In this document: positions 23,628 through 34,137 of the stretch, in pieces
Layout: every line of letters begins with the position of its first letter
How positions within the stretch are numbered: position 1 is the stretch's first letter
Made by a program: the position numbers and the translations under genes
Notes under the pieces: model-generated
What the model saw: the letters and a program-made list of their open reading frames with translations, nothing else
The model's database searches: none
Told to the model about the DNA's origin: nothing
Source of the DNA: a virus
Virus record (IMG/VR): IMGVR_UViG_3300032116_022062
Coordinates: 19,123-83,122 of that record
Strand: one strand, 5' to 3'
Length of the DNA stretch: 64,000 nt

Positions 23628-25853
23628 ATGGCTCAATTAGATGGAAAACAATTAAAAATTCAATCAGTCTCATTAGATAAGCTTAAGGGATATAGTGGTT
23701 TAGTGACATTTACAGCTTCCGCGACTATGAGTTTTGCAACTGGATCGTCGATCACTCAAGCATCTGTAAATATCAACACGGATGAGGATGTTGCTAATAA
23801 AAAATATGTAGATGATGCTGTTTCATTATTAGGTTCCGGTTCGATAGCTGGAGTTACCGCTGGAAATGGTCTATCGGGAGGTGGAACTTCTGCTTACATC
23901 ACTTTAGATGTTAATTTAGGTGTTAATAGTGGATTAACTTTTTCAGGAGATGATATTATTTTAGATTCTTCTATAGCTGGAAATGGACTTACTGCTAATG
24001 GTTCAACTTTGGATGTGAATGTGAATGCTGACTCTTTAGAGATAGTAGGTGATGTTCTGAGATTAAAAGATACGATTGTGGGTAACAGAACTTTCCAAGA
24101 TACAGTTACTGTAAATGGTGACTTTTATGTAAATGGAACAGTATCATATATACAAACTCAAACTGTACTAGTTGAAGATAATATTATTACACTAAACGCA
24201 ACTTGGTCCGGTTCTCCGATACTAAATTCTGGTATTGATGTTATAAGAGGAAGTGAGCCATCTGCTTCTTTAATCTGGAACGAATCGACCGATTTGTGGT
24301 CAGCTGGTATTTCTGGTTCTGAGGTGTCAATTCTGTTGAATACAGGAACAGGACTTGTTAAAGACGGCGCAACGGTTTCTTTAGATTATGTTACAATTAC
24401 AGGAACAGGACTTACACAAAATGGAACACAGATAAGTATTGATACTGGATTTGCAACATCACTAGCTGGTGATGGTTTATCAGAAAATGGTGGAACGCTT
24501 TCTGTTAATATTGGTAATGGATTAGAAATTATTTCTGACACAGTTCAATTGGGAGGAACACTCTCACAGAATACTACAATAGAAGCAAATGGAAATGATT
24601 TTAGTTTATCAGATGCAAATAATATTAACTTAGGAGTTACTGGAGTTGGTACTTTACATTTAGATAATTTTAATGGAGATTACACCACAACTTTAGATCT
24701 TAATGCACAATCAGGTTACGGTGTTGAATTATCATCTACGTATGCTGGTGGTACGTATTCATTCGTTGCTGTGAATCAAGGACAAATTAAACTTCTTTCT
24801 ACTGATCCAAATGTTGGTTCTCAGTTTCAGATTGAAATAAATACATCAACTATTAGTGTTAGTGACGGATCTACCGATAATAGAATAGTAATTACAGACA
24901 CACTAGGAAAAGGAGCGGTTTATGCAGGTGATTATACTGGTAGTTTTACGGATAATTCACTTGTTACAAAACAATATGTTGATAGTGTGACATCCAATGT
25001 TGGCACGGATAACGGAATACAAGAATTAAGTCCAGGTGTAATTGGATTGGGTGGAACTTTTTCACAAAACACTACAATTAGTGGATCTAATTATGATTTA
25101 ACTATTCAAGACTTTGACATATTAACTCTTACTGGTTCGGTTATTGATATTCAATTGGATAATGGATTATTCTTAGTAGATGCTGGTAACGGAGGAACTA
25201 TTGATCTTTATGGTGGTGATGTGACATTATTTGCTACCGGAAGTGTGGATATCATTTCAACGAATGAATTTACAGTATCTACTGCAACCGGTTCTATTAC
25301 AACATCAAGTCTTCAAGGTTTGGTTTATACATCTGATTACTCATCTACATTTGTAAATAACTCTTTAATTACAAAAAAGTATGTAGATGATGCGGTTGCT
25401 GTGATAAACGCTGATTTTATCACTGGTGTGACTGCAGGTAATGGATTATCAGGAGGAGGTACCTCAGGATTTATTACTTTAGATGTTTCTCCAACAATTG
25501 CTGGTACGGGTCTGACTTTCTCTGCTGGAGTATTGTCGGTAGTCTCTGGTTCATCACAGCCTGTATATAACGAGTTTGTTGCTGTATTAACTACTGGTGA
25601 TGATGCAATTGTAACAGGAGTTACTTTAAGTTCAACACCAAATGATTATTCTAGAATTGAAGTCTATGTTAATGGTCAGAAACAAAGATTAGGAGATAAT
25701 GTTGCAACAAAAGACTGTTATTTTGGAACTGCTCCATCAACACCGATTGCTCTTAATAATTTGATATCTGGAGATCAACTTTATTGGAATGGAACAGTGG
25801 CTGGATTTGATTTATCATCCACCGATATTATTGAAATAGTTTATGAGGTTTAA
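23628..25853 (+). CDS. Long tail fibre protein
   Basis: 741 residues, beta-rich. It contains repeated segments of the form AGNGLSGGGTSxxITLDV at both ends and KKYVDDAV trimerisation-like helices. A fibre module near 150-215 (NGDFYVNGTVSYIQTQTVLV ... EDNIITLNATW ... SASLIWNESTDLW) recurs in the next two fibres and resembles T4-like proximal fibre repeats. The C-terminal 90 residues (NDYSRIEVYVNGQKQRLGDN ... DQLYWNGTVAGFDL) match the end of the preceding protein. It is a likely homotrimeric fibre. Confidence 0.78.
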   Translation: MAQLDGKQLKIQSVSLDKLKGYSGLVTFTASATMSFATGSSITQASVNINTDEDVANKKYVDDAVSLLGSGSIAGVTAGNGLSGGGTSAYITLDVNLGVNSGLTFSGDDIILDSSIAGNGLTANGSTLDVNVNADSLEIVGDVLRLKDTIVGNRTFQDTVTVNGDFYVNGTVSYIQTQTVLVEDNIITLNATWSGSPILNSGIDVIRGSEPSASLIWNESTDLWSAGISGSEVSILLNTGTGLVKDGATVSLDYVTITGTGLTQNGTQISIDTGFATSLAGDGLSENGGTLSVNIGNGLEIISDTVQLGGTLSQNTTIEANGNDFSLSDANNINLGVTGVGTLHLDNFNGDYTTTLDLNAQSGYGVELSSTYAGGTYSFVAVNQGQIKLLSTDPNVGSQFQIEINTSTISVSDGSTDNRIVITDTLGKGAVYAGDYTGSFTDNSLVTKQYVDSVTSNVGTDNGIQELSPGVIGLGGTFSQNTTISGSNYDLTIQDFDILTLTGSVIDIQLDNGLFLVDAGNGGTIDLYGGDVTLFATGSVDIISTNEFTVSTATGSITTSSLQGLVYTSDYSSTFVNNSLITKKYVDDAVAVINADFITGVTAGNGLSGGGTSGFITLDVSPTIAGTGLTFSAGVLSVVSGSSQPVYNEFVAVLTTGDDAIVTGVTLSSTPNDYSRIEVYVNGQKQRLGDNVATKDCYFGTAPSTPIALNNLISGDQLYWNGTVAGFDLSSTDIIEIVYEV

Positions 25854-25872
25854 TTATAAAATTCAAACAAAA

Positions 25873-25900
25873 AAAAGACCTTACTTTAAGGTCTTTTTTT
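25873..25900 (+). terminator. Rho-independent terminator
   Basis: A stem of about 11 base pairs around GACCTTA / TAAGGTC with a 3-base loop, then T. It separates the 741-residue fibre gene from the next unit. Confidence 0.88.
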
Positions 25901-25940
25901 GTTTGGTTTAAGTCGGTTTTTCAAAATAGGCAATTTCAAT

Positions 25941-25950
25941 TTAATATATA
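25941..25950 (+). promoter_or_regulatory. Late-type promoter element TTAATATATA
   Basis: An exact match, 27 bases before the ATG at 25978. Confidence 0.62.
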
Positions 25951-25977
25951 AGAAAGATAAAAAAAATTTAGTCATTA

Positions 25978-28900
25978 ATGGCTCAAATAAAAACTAAACA
26001 AATAAGAGGAGCTTCTCAAGGTTCTATACTTTTTCTGGGCACTAACAGTGTTGTTAGTGAAAACTTTGACAATTTACGTTGGGAACATAGTTCTAATAAA
26101 CTAATAGTAGATGGTTCTCTTCAATTTATTGACGGTAATCAATTACCTGGTTATGTTTTAACATCAGATTCTTTTGGAAATGCAACTTGGCAACAAACTC
26201 AAATTCCCTTTACGAAACAGTTATTATCAGGAGGTGCGATATGGAGTGGAGTTGGTTTAACTTTTTCAGTTAGTACTTTACAGTATACTTTTACAGGGCC
26301 AATTTTAACAGCTGGTCCTACTTCAGTGTCTCTTAGTGACGGAGACCCGACTTATTCAAGATTTGACGCGATTGTTGTTGATGAGGAAGGATTGATTAGT
26401 GTTTTACAAGGAGATGCTACGCCTGATCCAGTTACTCCTTCAATACCTGATGAACAACTATTAGTACAATATGTTAGTATCTCTGAAAATTCAACAGTTC
26501 CTGTTTCTGGTGTTACATCTTCAGAGTATATTTATCAAGACGATGATTATTGGACTGGTGGAACATTCAGTACTTCTTTAGGTACAAGTTCTGTCGATTT
26601 TCAATATACGGGAATTGTACCTTTTCAAGGTACCTATTCAACAAGAGTGATATTGAATAAAACAACATCTGTTAAGTGGACCAACAACTCATCTATTTTA
26701 TTAAAAGATTATTCCTATTTAGTCTTTAGAGTTTATTTTCCTTCCGCGGTTCTTAATACAAAGACTATGAGAGTGATATGGAGAAATGGAAATACAAATG
26801 TTGGATCCTATGCTTATCCGTTCACTAATGGTGGTGTTTCTAGAACAACTACAGGAACTTGGCAACTATGTGTTTTGCCTTTAAGTTATTTTGGTTCCGC
26901 GGTAAATGCTTTAACGTCAAATGGTGGTTCAAATAATGTCAATAATATATTGATAGGATTTTCAGGAAATCCTTCAGCTAACTATGTTGAAGCATTGTTG
27001 GACGAAGTGTATTTGGTTGGTGGTATTGGTACTCCGGTTGCTAATACGAGTATTTCTGTTCAATCAAATGGTGTTTTAGTTGGTAGTAGAAGCGTAATAA
27101 ATTTTATATCAGGAAGTGGATCAACTGTAACGGTAACTGATTCTAGTTTAAATTCAAGAATTGACGTTTTAATTAGCGCATCTGGTAGTGGTGTTTCAGG
27201 TACTTCTGGAACCTCTGGTACTGATGGAACCTCTGGTACTTCCGGTACTGGAACCTCTGGTACTTCCGGTACTGATGGAACCTCTGGTACTTCCGGTACT
27301 GATGGAACCTCTGGTACTTCCGGTACTGATGGAACCTCTGGTACTTCCGGTACTGATGGAACCTCTGGTACTTCCGGTACTGATGGAACCTCTGGTACTT
27401 CCGGAACATCCGGATTACTTTCTTTGACTGGTTCTACAGATAATGGTGTTATTACTTTAAATGGTTCTGCTCCAAATGCGACTGTTGAATCTAATTTAAC
27501 ATTTGATGGTGATACTTTATCTGTATATGGTGACTTAGTTGTTACTGGAAGTTTTACTGTATCAGGAACGTCATCTGTTATAAATACTCAAAACTTATTT
27601 GTTCAGGACCCTATTATACTTTTAGCTGGAACACAAACAGGAACACCTACTTTGGATTCTGGTTTATTTATAAACAGAGGTTCAAGTCAAACACAGTCTT
27701 TTATTTGGGATGAGTCTAGTGACGAATTTGCTCTTATATCTACTAATGATCCTTCAACTGTTACTGGTAATGTTAACATATCAGGATATTCTGATTTAAG
27801 ATTAAATAGAATTACTGCATCGCAGGGAAATTTTACATACGCTAATCTAACATTTGCTACTTTTTCAGGTGGATATGTTGATTATATTGATTTTAGACAA
27901 GATGCTGTAGTGCAACTACCGGGTAGAATAAGTTGGAATAGTGACTATGGAACTCTTAATGTAGGTCTTACAGGAGGTAATGTAAATGTTCCTGTTGGTC
28001 AAGCTCAATATGCTCAAGTTTTTAACGGTGAAGTAGACACTTTGGTAAAAGGTGAAGTTGTTTATATTTCGGGGGCGCAAGGTGATAAAATAAAAGTCAA
28101 AAGAGCTTTCAATCTAAGTGATGCTACATCAGCTAAGACGTTAGGTATTGTGGCTGAGAATATTTTGTCAAGTCAAATTGGATATTGTATTACACAAGGA
28201 GTTTTAACTAATTTGAATTTAGGTTCTTATTCCACTGGTGATGTTGTTTGGTTGGGCGCAACTGCAGGAACTTTCACAACATATAAAGCTCAGGCTCCTC
28301 AACACTTGGTATTTGTTGGTGTTGTTTTGAGAGCAAATAATGGAAACGGAGAATTATTTGTAAAACCTCAAAATGGTTATGAATTGAATGAAATACATGA
28401 TGTTTATATATCCGGAACTCCTTCGAATGGTCAAGTTTTAGCATGGAATGATTTAAATAGTAGATGGGAAGTTAGTTCTCTTGTTGGTCCTACTGGATCG
28501 ACAGGAAATAATGGAACTGACGGTACATCTGGTACTTCCGGAACTGACGGCACATCTGGTACTTCTGGTACTTCTGGAACTGATGGCACGTCCGGTACTT
28601 CTGGTACTTCTGGAACTGATGGCACGTCCGGTACTTCTGGAACTGATGGTACGTCCGGTACTTCTGGTACTTCTGGAACTGATGGCACGTCCGGTACTTC
28701 TGGCACCTCTGGTACTTCTGGAAGTGATGGCACCTCTGGTACATCTGGAACTTCAGGAACATCACCATATAAAGGTGCTTATGTAGCTGGAACATATCAA
28801 GATGGTGATATTGTTATTGATGGTTTGTTTTCTTATCAATCCACTGCAAATAATAATAATAATGTTCCATCTTCACTTAATGATTGGATTTTATTAAATG

Positions 28901-29628
28901 GTCTTGATGGGGTATCGGGAACATCCGGTACTTCTGGAACTGATGGCACGTCCGGTACTTCTGGAACTGATGGTACGTCCGGAACCTCTGGAACTGATGG
29001 TACGTCCGGTACTTCTGGAACTGACGGCACATCTGGTACTTCCGGAACTGATGGCACGTCCGGAACCTCTGGAACTGATGGCACGTCCGGGACCTCTGGA
29101 ACTGATGGCACGTCCGGTACTTCTGGAACTGATGGCACGTCCGGTACTTCTGGAACTAGTGGGACATCTGGTCTTCTTTCGCTTACAGGAACAACCAATA
29201 ATGGTATCATTACACTTAATGGTTCGGTTCCGAATGCTATTGTTGAGTCAAATATGACATTTGATGGTTTATCACTTTCAATTAATAATTCAGCTTTAAT
29301 TGGTGAATCAGGAGTACAGGCTTTATATACATCTAAACTTACAACAGCTACTGTCTCAAATACTGTTTCGATATATTCGTTTGCGACAGCTTCTTATACA
29401 AGTGCACATATTGACTATAATGTTAGTAGTGGATCAAATTTAAGAGCTGGTAGTTTGACGGCTGTTTGGCAAGGTAACTCTATAACTTACACTGATGTTT
29501 CAACAGTGGATTTAGGAACAACGACTGGATTTACTTTTTCTTTTGTTATATCTGGTACTTATGCTGTTCTGCAAGCTTTATCTTCAACATCAACTTGGGG
29601 AGTTAAAACATTAATTAGAGCTATTTAA
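25978..29628 (+). CDS. Giant fibre with collagen-like Gly-Thr-Ser repeats
   Basis: 1216 residues. The N-terminal region (1-60) contains GSILFLGTNSVVSENF and is followed by beta-sandwich-like domains. Three collagen-like tracts with Gly at every third position (GTSGTSGTD type) lie at about 404-479, 837-929 and 977-1065. Between the first two sits the shared fibre module (INTQNLFVQDPIILLAGT ... SQSFIWDESSDEF-like) and a GEVVYISGAQGDKIKVKRAF domain also found in other phage fibre proteins. The repeats contain Thr and Ser but almost no Pro. It is probably a trimeric, elongated adhesin, and the Ser/Thr repeats are possible glycosylation targets. Confidence 0.82.
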   Translation: MAQIKTKQIRGASQGSILFLGTNSVVSENFDNLRWEHSSNKLIVDGSLQFIDGNQLPGYVLTSDSFGNATWQQTQIPFTKQLLSGGAIWSGVGLTFSVSTLQYTFTGPILTAGPTSVSLSDGDPTYSRFDAIVVDEEGLISVLQGDATPDPVTPSIPDEQLLVQYVSISENSTVPVSGVTSSEYIYQDDDYWTGGTFSTSLGTSSVDFQYTGIVPFQGTYSTRVILNKTTSVKWTNNSSILLKDYSYLVFRVYFPSAVLNTKTMRVIWRNGNTNVGSYAYPFTNGGVSRTTTGTWQLCVLPLSYFGSAVNALTSNGGSNNVNNILIGFSGNPSANYVEALLDEVYLVGGIGTPVANTSISVQSNGVLVGSRSVINFISGSGSTVTVTDSSLNSRIDVLISASGSGVSGTSGTSGTDGTSGTSGTGTSGTSGTDGTSGTSGTDGTSGTSGTDGTSGTSGTDGTSGTSGTDGTSGTSGTSGLLSLTGSTDNGVITLNGSAPNATVESNLTFDGDTLSVYGDLVVTGSFTVSGTSSVINTQNLFVQDPIILLAGTQTGTPTLDSGLFINRGSSQTQSFIWDESSDEFALISTNDPSTVTGNVNISGYSDLRLNRITASQGNFTYANLTFATFSGGYVDYIDFRQDAVVQLPGRISWNSDYGTLNVGLTGGNVNVPVGQAQYAQVFNGEVDTLVKGEVVYISGAQGDKIKVKRAFNLSDATSAKTLGIVAENILSSQIGYCITQGVLTNLNLGSYSTGDVVWLGATAGTFTTYKAQAPQHLVFVGVVLRANNGNGELFVKPQNGYELNEIHDVYISGTPSNGQVLAWNDLNSRWEVSSLVGPTGSTGNNGTDGTSGTSGTDGTSGTSGTSGTDGTSGTSGTSGTDGTSGTSGTDGTSGTSGTSGTDGTSGTSGTSGTSGSDGTSGTSGTSGTSPYKGAYVAGTYQDGDIVIDGLFSYQSTANNNNNVPSSLNDWILLNGLDGVSGTSGTSGTDGTSGTSGTDGTSGTSGTDGTSGTSGTDGTSGTSGTDGTSGTSGTDGTSGTSGTDGTSGTSGTDGTSGTSGTSGTSGLLSLTGTTNNGIITLNGSVPNAIVESNMTFDGLSLSINNSALIGESGVQALYTSKLTTATVSNTVSIYSFATASYTSAHIDYNVSSGSNLRAGSLTAVWQGNSITYTDVSTVDLGTTTGFTFSFVISGTYAVLQALSSTSTWGVKTLIRAI
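27195..27416 (+). repeat. Tandem 27-bp repeats encoding GTSGTSGTD
   Basis: In-frame 27-base units (GGAACCTCTGGTACTTCCGG then TACTGAT), near identical over at least five consecutive copies, which indicates recent expansion or homogenisation. They encode nine-residue Gly-x-y units. Confidence 0.85.
28494..28766 (+). repeat. Collagen-like repeat tract 2
   Basis: Gly-Thr-Asp/Gly-Thr-Ser coding repeats built from 9- and 27-base units, with more synonymous variation than tract 1. Confidence 0.75.
28906..29172 (+). repeat. Collagen-like repeat tract 3
   Basis: 27-base units encoding GTSGTSGTD, about nine copies. GGCACGTCCGG alternates with GGTACGTCCGG. Confidence 0.78.
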
Positions 29629-29658
29629 ATTTATTTTTTAATTTTTGAGTTAAAGTTT

Positions 29659-29668
29659 TTAATATATA
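29659..29668 (+). promoter_or_regulatory. Late-type promoter element TTAATATATA
   Basis: An exact match, 39 bases before the ATG at 29708. Confidence 0.6.
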
Positions 29669-29707
29669 CTTTGACTTCTTTTGGAAAGTGAAAAAAGAAC
29701 TATTTAA

Positions 29708-32700
29708 ATGGCTAATGAATTTATAACCCGTAGAGGAATAATATCACTGGGAGGTGTAACTTTCCCATATGTTTCTAACAATACAACTTATACTATCTTA
29801 GATAGTGATTACTTTGTAGATTGTTCAGGAACCTTTAATGTTACTTTACCAACAGCTGTTGGTGTGGCCGGAAAAATATATGTTGTTAAAAACAGTGGTT
29901 CTGGTACAATAACTGTTGATACAACTTCCTCTCAGACCATAGATGGTAGTTCTACAAAAAATTTAACACAGAATCAATCAATCACTGTTCAAAGTAATGG
30001 TTCCAATTGGTTAATTTCTGTTGATACTATAACTGCTGGAACTTCTGGTACTGCAGGTACTTCTGGAAGTACTGGCACATCCGGTACTTCCGGTACTTCC
30101 GGTACGTCTGGAACATCTGCTACTTCGGGAACATCTGGTGATACTGGTACAAGTGGTACATCCGGTACTTCCGGTACATCTGCTACCTCCGGTACATCTG
30201 CTACTTCTGGAACTAGTGGCACATCCGCAACATCTGGTACATCAGGTCAAAATGGATCTAGTGGTACATCTGGTACATCTGGTACATCCGGTTCATCTGG
30301 AAATAACGGGTCATCAGGAACATCCGGAACATCCGGAACTTCTGCTACAAGTGGTACCTCTGGTAATACTGGTAGTAGTGGTACTTCTGGAACATCCGCT
30401 ACGAGTGGTACATCTGGATTGAATGGTACATCTGGAACTTCTGGAACTTCTGGTAATAATGGTTCAAGTGGTACATCTGGTGGTACTGGGGTTTCGGGGA
30501 CTAGTGGTACATCCGGTACATCTGGTACATCCGCAACATCCGGTACATCTGGTTCGTCTGCTACATCTGGAACATCCGGATTGAATGGGTCCTCAGGTAC
30601 TTCAGGAACAAGTGGTGCAGGATTTACTACAATTAGTAACCCGTCAAATAATAGAATACTTACTTCGGATGGTTCTTCAAATTCTGCAGTAGCTGAAACA
30701 AATTTAACATTTGACGGTTCTACATTAAATATACAAGGAAACCTATTTGTAAATGGAACATTTTCTGTTTCTGGTTCATTTTCTTCAATAAACACTAGTT
30801 CATTAGTGGTATCTGATACAATAATTGCTTTAGGTCATAGTCAATCTGGATCACCGGTTTTAGACGAAGGTATTATGTTTGTTAGAGGTACTGGTCTAAC
30901 ACAGGCATTTATCTGGGATGAGTCAGATGATACCTTTGCTTTAATAGGAACAAATGATGATCATACGGTTATTGGTAATATAGGTATAGTAAATTATTCT
31001 AATCTAAGACTTTCTGGACTTACAACTTCTCAGATTCAAATTTCAAACGGAGCCGCATCCGGTTACCTTTTAGTTTCCGATGCTAATGGATTAGCATCCT
31101 GGACTTCTTCTGTTAGTGTAGCGGGTACATCTGGAACAAGTGGTACATCCGCGACATCTGGAACAAGTGGTACATCCGCGACTTCCGGAACAAGTGGTAC
31201 ATCCGCGACATCTGGAACAAGTGGTACATCCGCGACATCTGGAACAAGTGGTTCGTCTGGTCAAAACGGTACATCTGGTACATCCGGTACTTCTGCTACT
31301 TCTGGTACGTCCGGAGTTAATGGTACTTCCGGTACATCTGGTACGTCTGCTACTTCTGGTACATCCGGAGTCAATGGTACATCTGGAACAAGTGGTACAT
31401 CCGCTACTTCTGGAACATCAGGATCATCTGGTCAAAACGGCACATCAGGAACGTCTGGTACGTCTGCTACTTCTGGTACATCCGGGGCTAATGGTACGTC
31501 CGGTACATCTGGTACATCCGCGACTTCTGGAACAAGTGGTACATCCGCGACTTCTGGAACAAGTGGTACATCAGGAACTCGTGGTACATCAGGTACATCA
31601 GGTACATCAGGACAACAAGGTGAGTCAGCTGGTATAAGATATAACTTTGATGCTATTAGCACAGCTTCTTCTGATCCAGGAACAGGTTTGTTTAAATTTA
31701 ATAATGCCGCTGCTAGTGGTACTACTGAGATTTACATTGACGATTTGGATGTTAATTCGGTAAGTTTTGCAAGTTATATAACTTCATGGGATAATAGCAC
31801 TAGTAATGTGAAGGGAGTAATTGAAATAAAATCAAACTCCAATTCAGATACCACTATTTGTAATTTCCAACTTACTGCTCTTACTGATAATTTAGGTTGG
31901 AATATTCTATCAGTTACTTACTTATCCGGAAGTACTCCTACTGACACTGAACAATGTTCTATAACTTTCTATAGAACTGGTGATAAAGGTGATGGAACAT
32001 CTGGAACAAGCGGAACTACAGGAACAAGTGGTACATCCGGTACAAGAGGAACTAGTGGAACTTCCGGTGCTAATGGAACATCTGGAACAAGCGGAACTAC
32101 AGGAACAAGTGGTACATCCGGTACAAGAGGAACTAGTGGAACTTCCGGTGCTAACGGAACATCTGGTACATCCGGCTCTTCTGGTGCAAATGGTGCTAAC
32201 GGAACATCTGGTACATCCGGATCTTCTGGTGCAAATGGTGCTAACGGAACATCTGGTACATCCGGATCTTCTGGTGCAAATGGTGCTAACGGAACATCTG
32301 GTACATCCGGCTCTTCTGGTGCAAATGGTGCTAACGGAACATCTGGTACATCCGGATCTTCTGGTGCAAATGGTGCTAACGGAACATCTGGTACATCCGG
32401 CTCTTCTGGTGCAAATGGTGCTAACGGAACATCTGGTACATCCGGTTCTTCTGGGACCAGAGGAACATCTGGTACATCCGGTTCTTCTGGGGCAAATGGA
32501 ACCTTAAGTCTCACAGGAGCCACCACGAATGGTGTCATAACTTATGATGGAAGTGGATCGAATGCTACTGTTGAATCTAATTTAACTTTTGATGGTTCTT
32601 TGCTAAATGTTAGTGGAGACTTGAATGTTATCGGTTCTTATGACTTTACACATAATCCAACTACTGAATTATCTACTTCAGGTGGTTACGGAGACGTGGT

Positions 32701-33037
32701 CACGTTTGGTTCAGGAGGTGGTGTTACATTTAGTTGTTATTATTTTACTTCTGGTAGTGCTTGGTCTCTAAGTGATTCTAACGGAGTTGCAACTTCGACT
32801 GGTATGTTAGCTATAGCTTTGGGTAATACGGTAGCGTCTGGTATGTTACTAAGAGGATATGTTAGAAACGACTCTTGGACCTTTGCTACGGCTTCTGCTG
32901 TCTATCTAAATTCTACGGCTGGAGCTCTTTCAAACACAGCTCCGACTGCTGCAAATGATGTAATTAGAATTGTTGGATTTGCTATTAGTAGAACTGTAAT
33001 ATTTTTCTGTCCTGATAATACTTGGATAGAAATATAA
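29708..33037 (+). CDS. Giant fibre with Gly-Thr-Ser/Ala-Thr-Ser repeats
   Basis: 1109 residues. A short N-terminal domain includes [16 protein letters not shown] and [20 protein letters not shown], a fold common at phage fibre N-termini. Collagen-like tracts lie at about 110-305, 472-640 and 763-935, with units such as [10 protein letters not shown] and [15 protein letters not shown]. The shared fibre module ([19 protein letters not shown] ... [14 protein letters not shown]) lies at about 355-420. A C-terminal domain of about 140 residues ends CPDNTWIEI. It is a paralogue of the preceding fibre and likely trimeric. Confidence 0.82.
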   Translation: MANEFITRRGIISLGGVTFPYVSNNTTYTILDSDYFVDCSGTFNVTLPTAVGVAGKIYVVKNSGSGTITVDTTSSQTIDGSSTKNLTQNQSITVQSNGSNWLISVDTITAGTSGTAGTSGSTGTSGTSGTSGTSGTSATSGTSGDTGTSGTSGTSGTSATSGTSATSGTSGTSATSGTSGQNGSSGTSGTSGTSGSSGNNGSSGTSGTSGTSATSGTSGNTGSSGTSGTSATSGTSGLNGTSGTSGTSGNNGSSGTSGGTGVSGTSGTSGTSGTSATSGTSGSSATSGTSGLNGSSGTSGTSGAGFTTISNPSNNRILTSDGSSNSAVAETNLTFDGSTLNIQGNLFVNGTFSVSGSFSSINTSSLVVSDTIIALGHSQSGSPVLDEGIMFVRGTGLTQAFIWDESDDTFALIGTNDDHTVIGNIGIVNYSNLRLSGLTTSQIQISNGAASGYLLVSDANGLASWTSSVSVAGTSGTSGTSATSGTSGTSATSGTSGTSATSGTSGTSATSGTSGSSGQNGTSGTSGTSATSGTSGVNGTSGTSGTSATSGTSGVNGTSGTSGTSATSGTSGSSGQNGTSGTSGTSATSGTSGANGTSGTSGTSATSGTSGTSATSGTSGTSGTRGTSGTSGTSGQQGESAGIRYNFDAISTASSDPGTGLFKFNNAAASGTTEIYIDDLDVNSVSFASYITSWDNSTSNVKGVIEIKSNSNSDTTICNFQLTALTDNLGWNILSVTYLSGSTPTDTEQCSITFYRTGDKGDGTSGTSGTTGTSGTSGTRGTSGTSGANGTSGTSGTTGTSGTSGTRGTSGTSGANGTSGTSGSSGANGANGTSGTSGSSGANGANGTSGTSGSSGANGANGTSGTSGSSGANGANGTSGTSGSSGANGANGTSGTSGSSGANGANGTSGTSGSSGTRGTSGTSGSSGANGTLSLTGATTNGVITYDGSGSNATVESNLTFDGSLLNVSGDLNVIGSYDFTHNPTTELSTSGGYGDVVTFGSGGGVTFSCYYFTSGSAWSLSDSNGVATSTGMLAIALGNTVASGMLLRGYVRNDSWTFATASAVYLNSTAGALSNTAPTAANDVIRIVGFAISRTVIFFCPDNTWIEI
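30034..30624 (+). repeat. Collagen-like repeat tract, first of three in this fibre
   Basis: About 195 codons of Gly-x-y triplets, mostly GTS, ATS and SSG/NGS. The 9-base units use varied synonymous codons, so the DNA is less uniform than the tracts of the previous gene. Confidence 0.75.
31120..31620 (+). repeat. Collagen-like repeat tract, second
   Basis: Alternating GTSGTSATS units; the 27-base form GGAACAAGTGGTACATCCGC is repeated several times. Confidence 0.75.
31990..32500 (+). repeat. Tandem 45-bp repeats encoding [15 protein letters not shown]
   Basis: At least six near-identical 45-base units between about 32155 and 32445, preceded by a duplicated longer block of about 84 bases ([19 protein letters not shown] coding). 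This is recent in-frame duplication. Confidence 0.82.
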
Positions 33038-33041
33038 ATTA

Positions 33042-33051
33042 TTTATATATA
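33042..33051 (+). promoter_or_regulatory. Late-type promoter element, short spacing
   Basis: TTTATATATA, 4 bases before the ATG at 33056. Confidence 0.5.
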
Positions 33052-33055
33052 GAGT

Positions 33056-33622
33056 ATGAGTAGATACAATACATATACACTTCCATTAGGCCCAGTTGAT
33101 ATTACGGCTGATGCTGGTGATCCAGATGTTAGAAAAGTTATAAGTAGCACAGTTACTGGAATAACAACAAGCTCATTGACTGATGTTTTACTTTATAGTA
33201 CTCTTGTTCCGGCAGGAACTTATATAGCAAATGAGGTATTGGATATTAGAACTTTAGGTACAAAATCCGCTACTAATAATACTTGCACTCTTAGATTTTG
33301 GTATGGTACCACTGCTTCTTTATCAGGAGCGACTCAGTTAGCTCAGTGTTTATATACTTCAACTTCTCGGTCTCTTCCTCTTCATAGAAGATTGGGTATA
33401 AGATCAGCAACTAACAGTACAATAGCTTTTGATACCACTAGAAGTGCAACAACTGATTTAGCTTTTGGAGGCAGTGAATTAAATGGTAGGAATGGTGAAT
33501 CACCAGGTGGTATTGATTTGGTATCTGTTAATTGGCAAAATGATGTTTGGATTCTTGTAAGTGGAGATGTTGATAATGCTTCTGATGTTTTACAGGTTAG
33601 ATATTTTAAAATAAATAATTAA
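33056..33622 (+). CDS. Small virion protein, tandem paralogue 1
   Basis: 188 residues, beta-rich. Pattern: a VPAGTYIANEVLDI strand pair, CTLRFWYGTTASLSGATQLA, TIAFDTTRSATTDLAF, then VNWQNDVWILVSGDVDNASD and a final RYFKINN. The next two genes encode proteins of the same plan, so this is a tandem triplication of a single beta-sandwich domain. The position after the fibres suggests a fibre tip, receptor-binding or decoration protein, perhaps forming a hetero-oligomer. The start is just after a short-spaced promoter element. Confidence 0.7.
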   Translation: MSRYNTYTLPLGPVDITADAGDPDVRKVISSTVTGITTSSLTDVLLYSTLVPAGTYIANEVLDIRTLGTKSATNNTCTLRFWYGTTASLSGATQLAQCLYTSTSRSLPLHRRLGIRSATNSTIAFDTTRSATTDLAFGGSELNGRNGESPGGIDLVSVNWQNDVWILVSGDVDNASDVLQVRYFKINN

Positions 33623-33623
33623 A

Positions 33624-34130
33624 ATGGGTAAAATTAATACTTTTGAGGTAGCTGGTGCTGTTGGATTTGTTGATGGTGTTACTGTAACTGATTCAACAAC
33701 TGATGGACAAATAGCTCTTATAGAGTCATTTTTTATACCAGCTGGTACTTTGAAATCAAATGATGTTATTAATATACAAGGAGTGGTTCAGAGGGCATCA
33801 ACAAGTGATTCTCAGTATTCTTGTTATGTATATTGGAATGAAACTAATGATTTAACAACTCCTATTTTATTGGCTCGATCTCTTACAAATAGTGTGAATG
33901 ATGACTATTGTCCGATATATAGAACAATGGCAATAGTGGATTCCACCACAACTTTAGTTTGGAGTACTAGTCAAACAACTGCAACTGATTTGGGTGATAC
34001 TGGTGGTGAAGAGACCAACATTGATATGACTACAATAACAACTATAAATTGGAACACAGATGGTTATTTAATACTAGCGACTGATAGAGTGGATACAATG
34101 ACAAAAAGATATTTTGGAATAATAAAATAA
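33624..34130 (+). CDS. Small virion protein, tandem paralogue 2
   Basis: 168 residues. It shares IPAGTLKSNDVINI, YSCYVYWNETNDLTTPILLA, TLVWSTSQTTATDLGD and INWNTDGYLILATDR, ending RYFGIIK, with its two neighbours. It begins one base after the preceding stop, so it is in the same message. It is shorter than its paralogues by 20-46 residues. Virion surface role inferred. Confidence 0.7.
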   Translation: MGKINTFEVAGAVGFVDGVTVTDSTTDGQIALIESFFIPAGTLKSNDVINIQGVVQRASTSDSQYSCYVYWNETNDLTTPILLARSLTNSVNDDYCPIYRTMAIVDSTTTLVWSTSQTTATDLGDTGGEETNIDMTTITTINWNTDGYLILATDRVDTMTKRYFGIIK

Positions 34131-34137
34131 TAAAATT

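Noticed and set aside
27195-27416. CRISPR-like array of short repeats
   Set aside because: The units are contiguous with no spacers, in frame, and encode Gly-x-y triplets.
27173-29257. Long open frames opposite and in other frames of the Gly-Thr-Ser repeats (e.g. Pro-Val-Pro-Glu-Val type)
   Set aside because: They exist only because the periodic coding repeats keep all frames open; they have no start signals and no homologous features.
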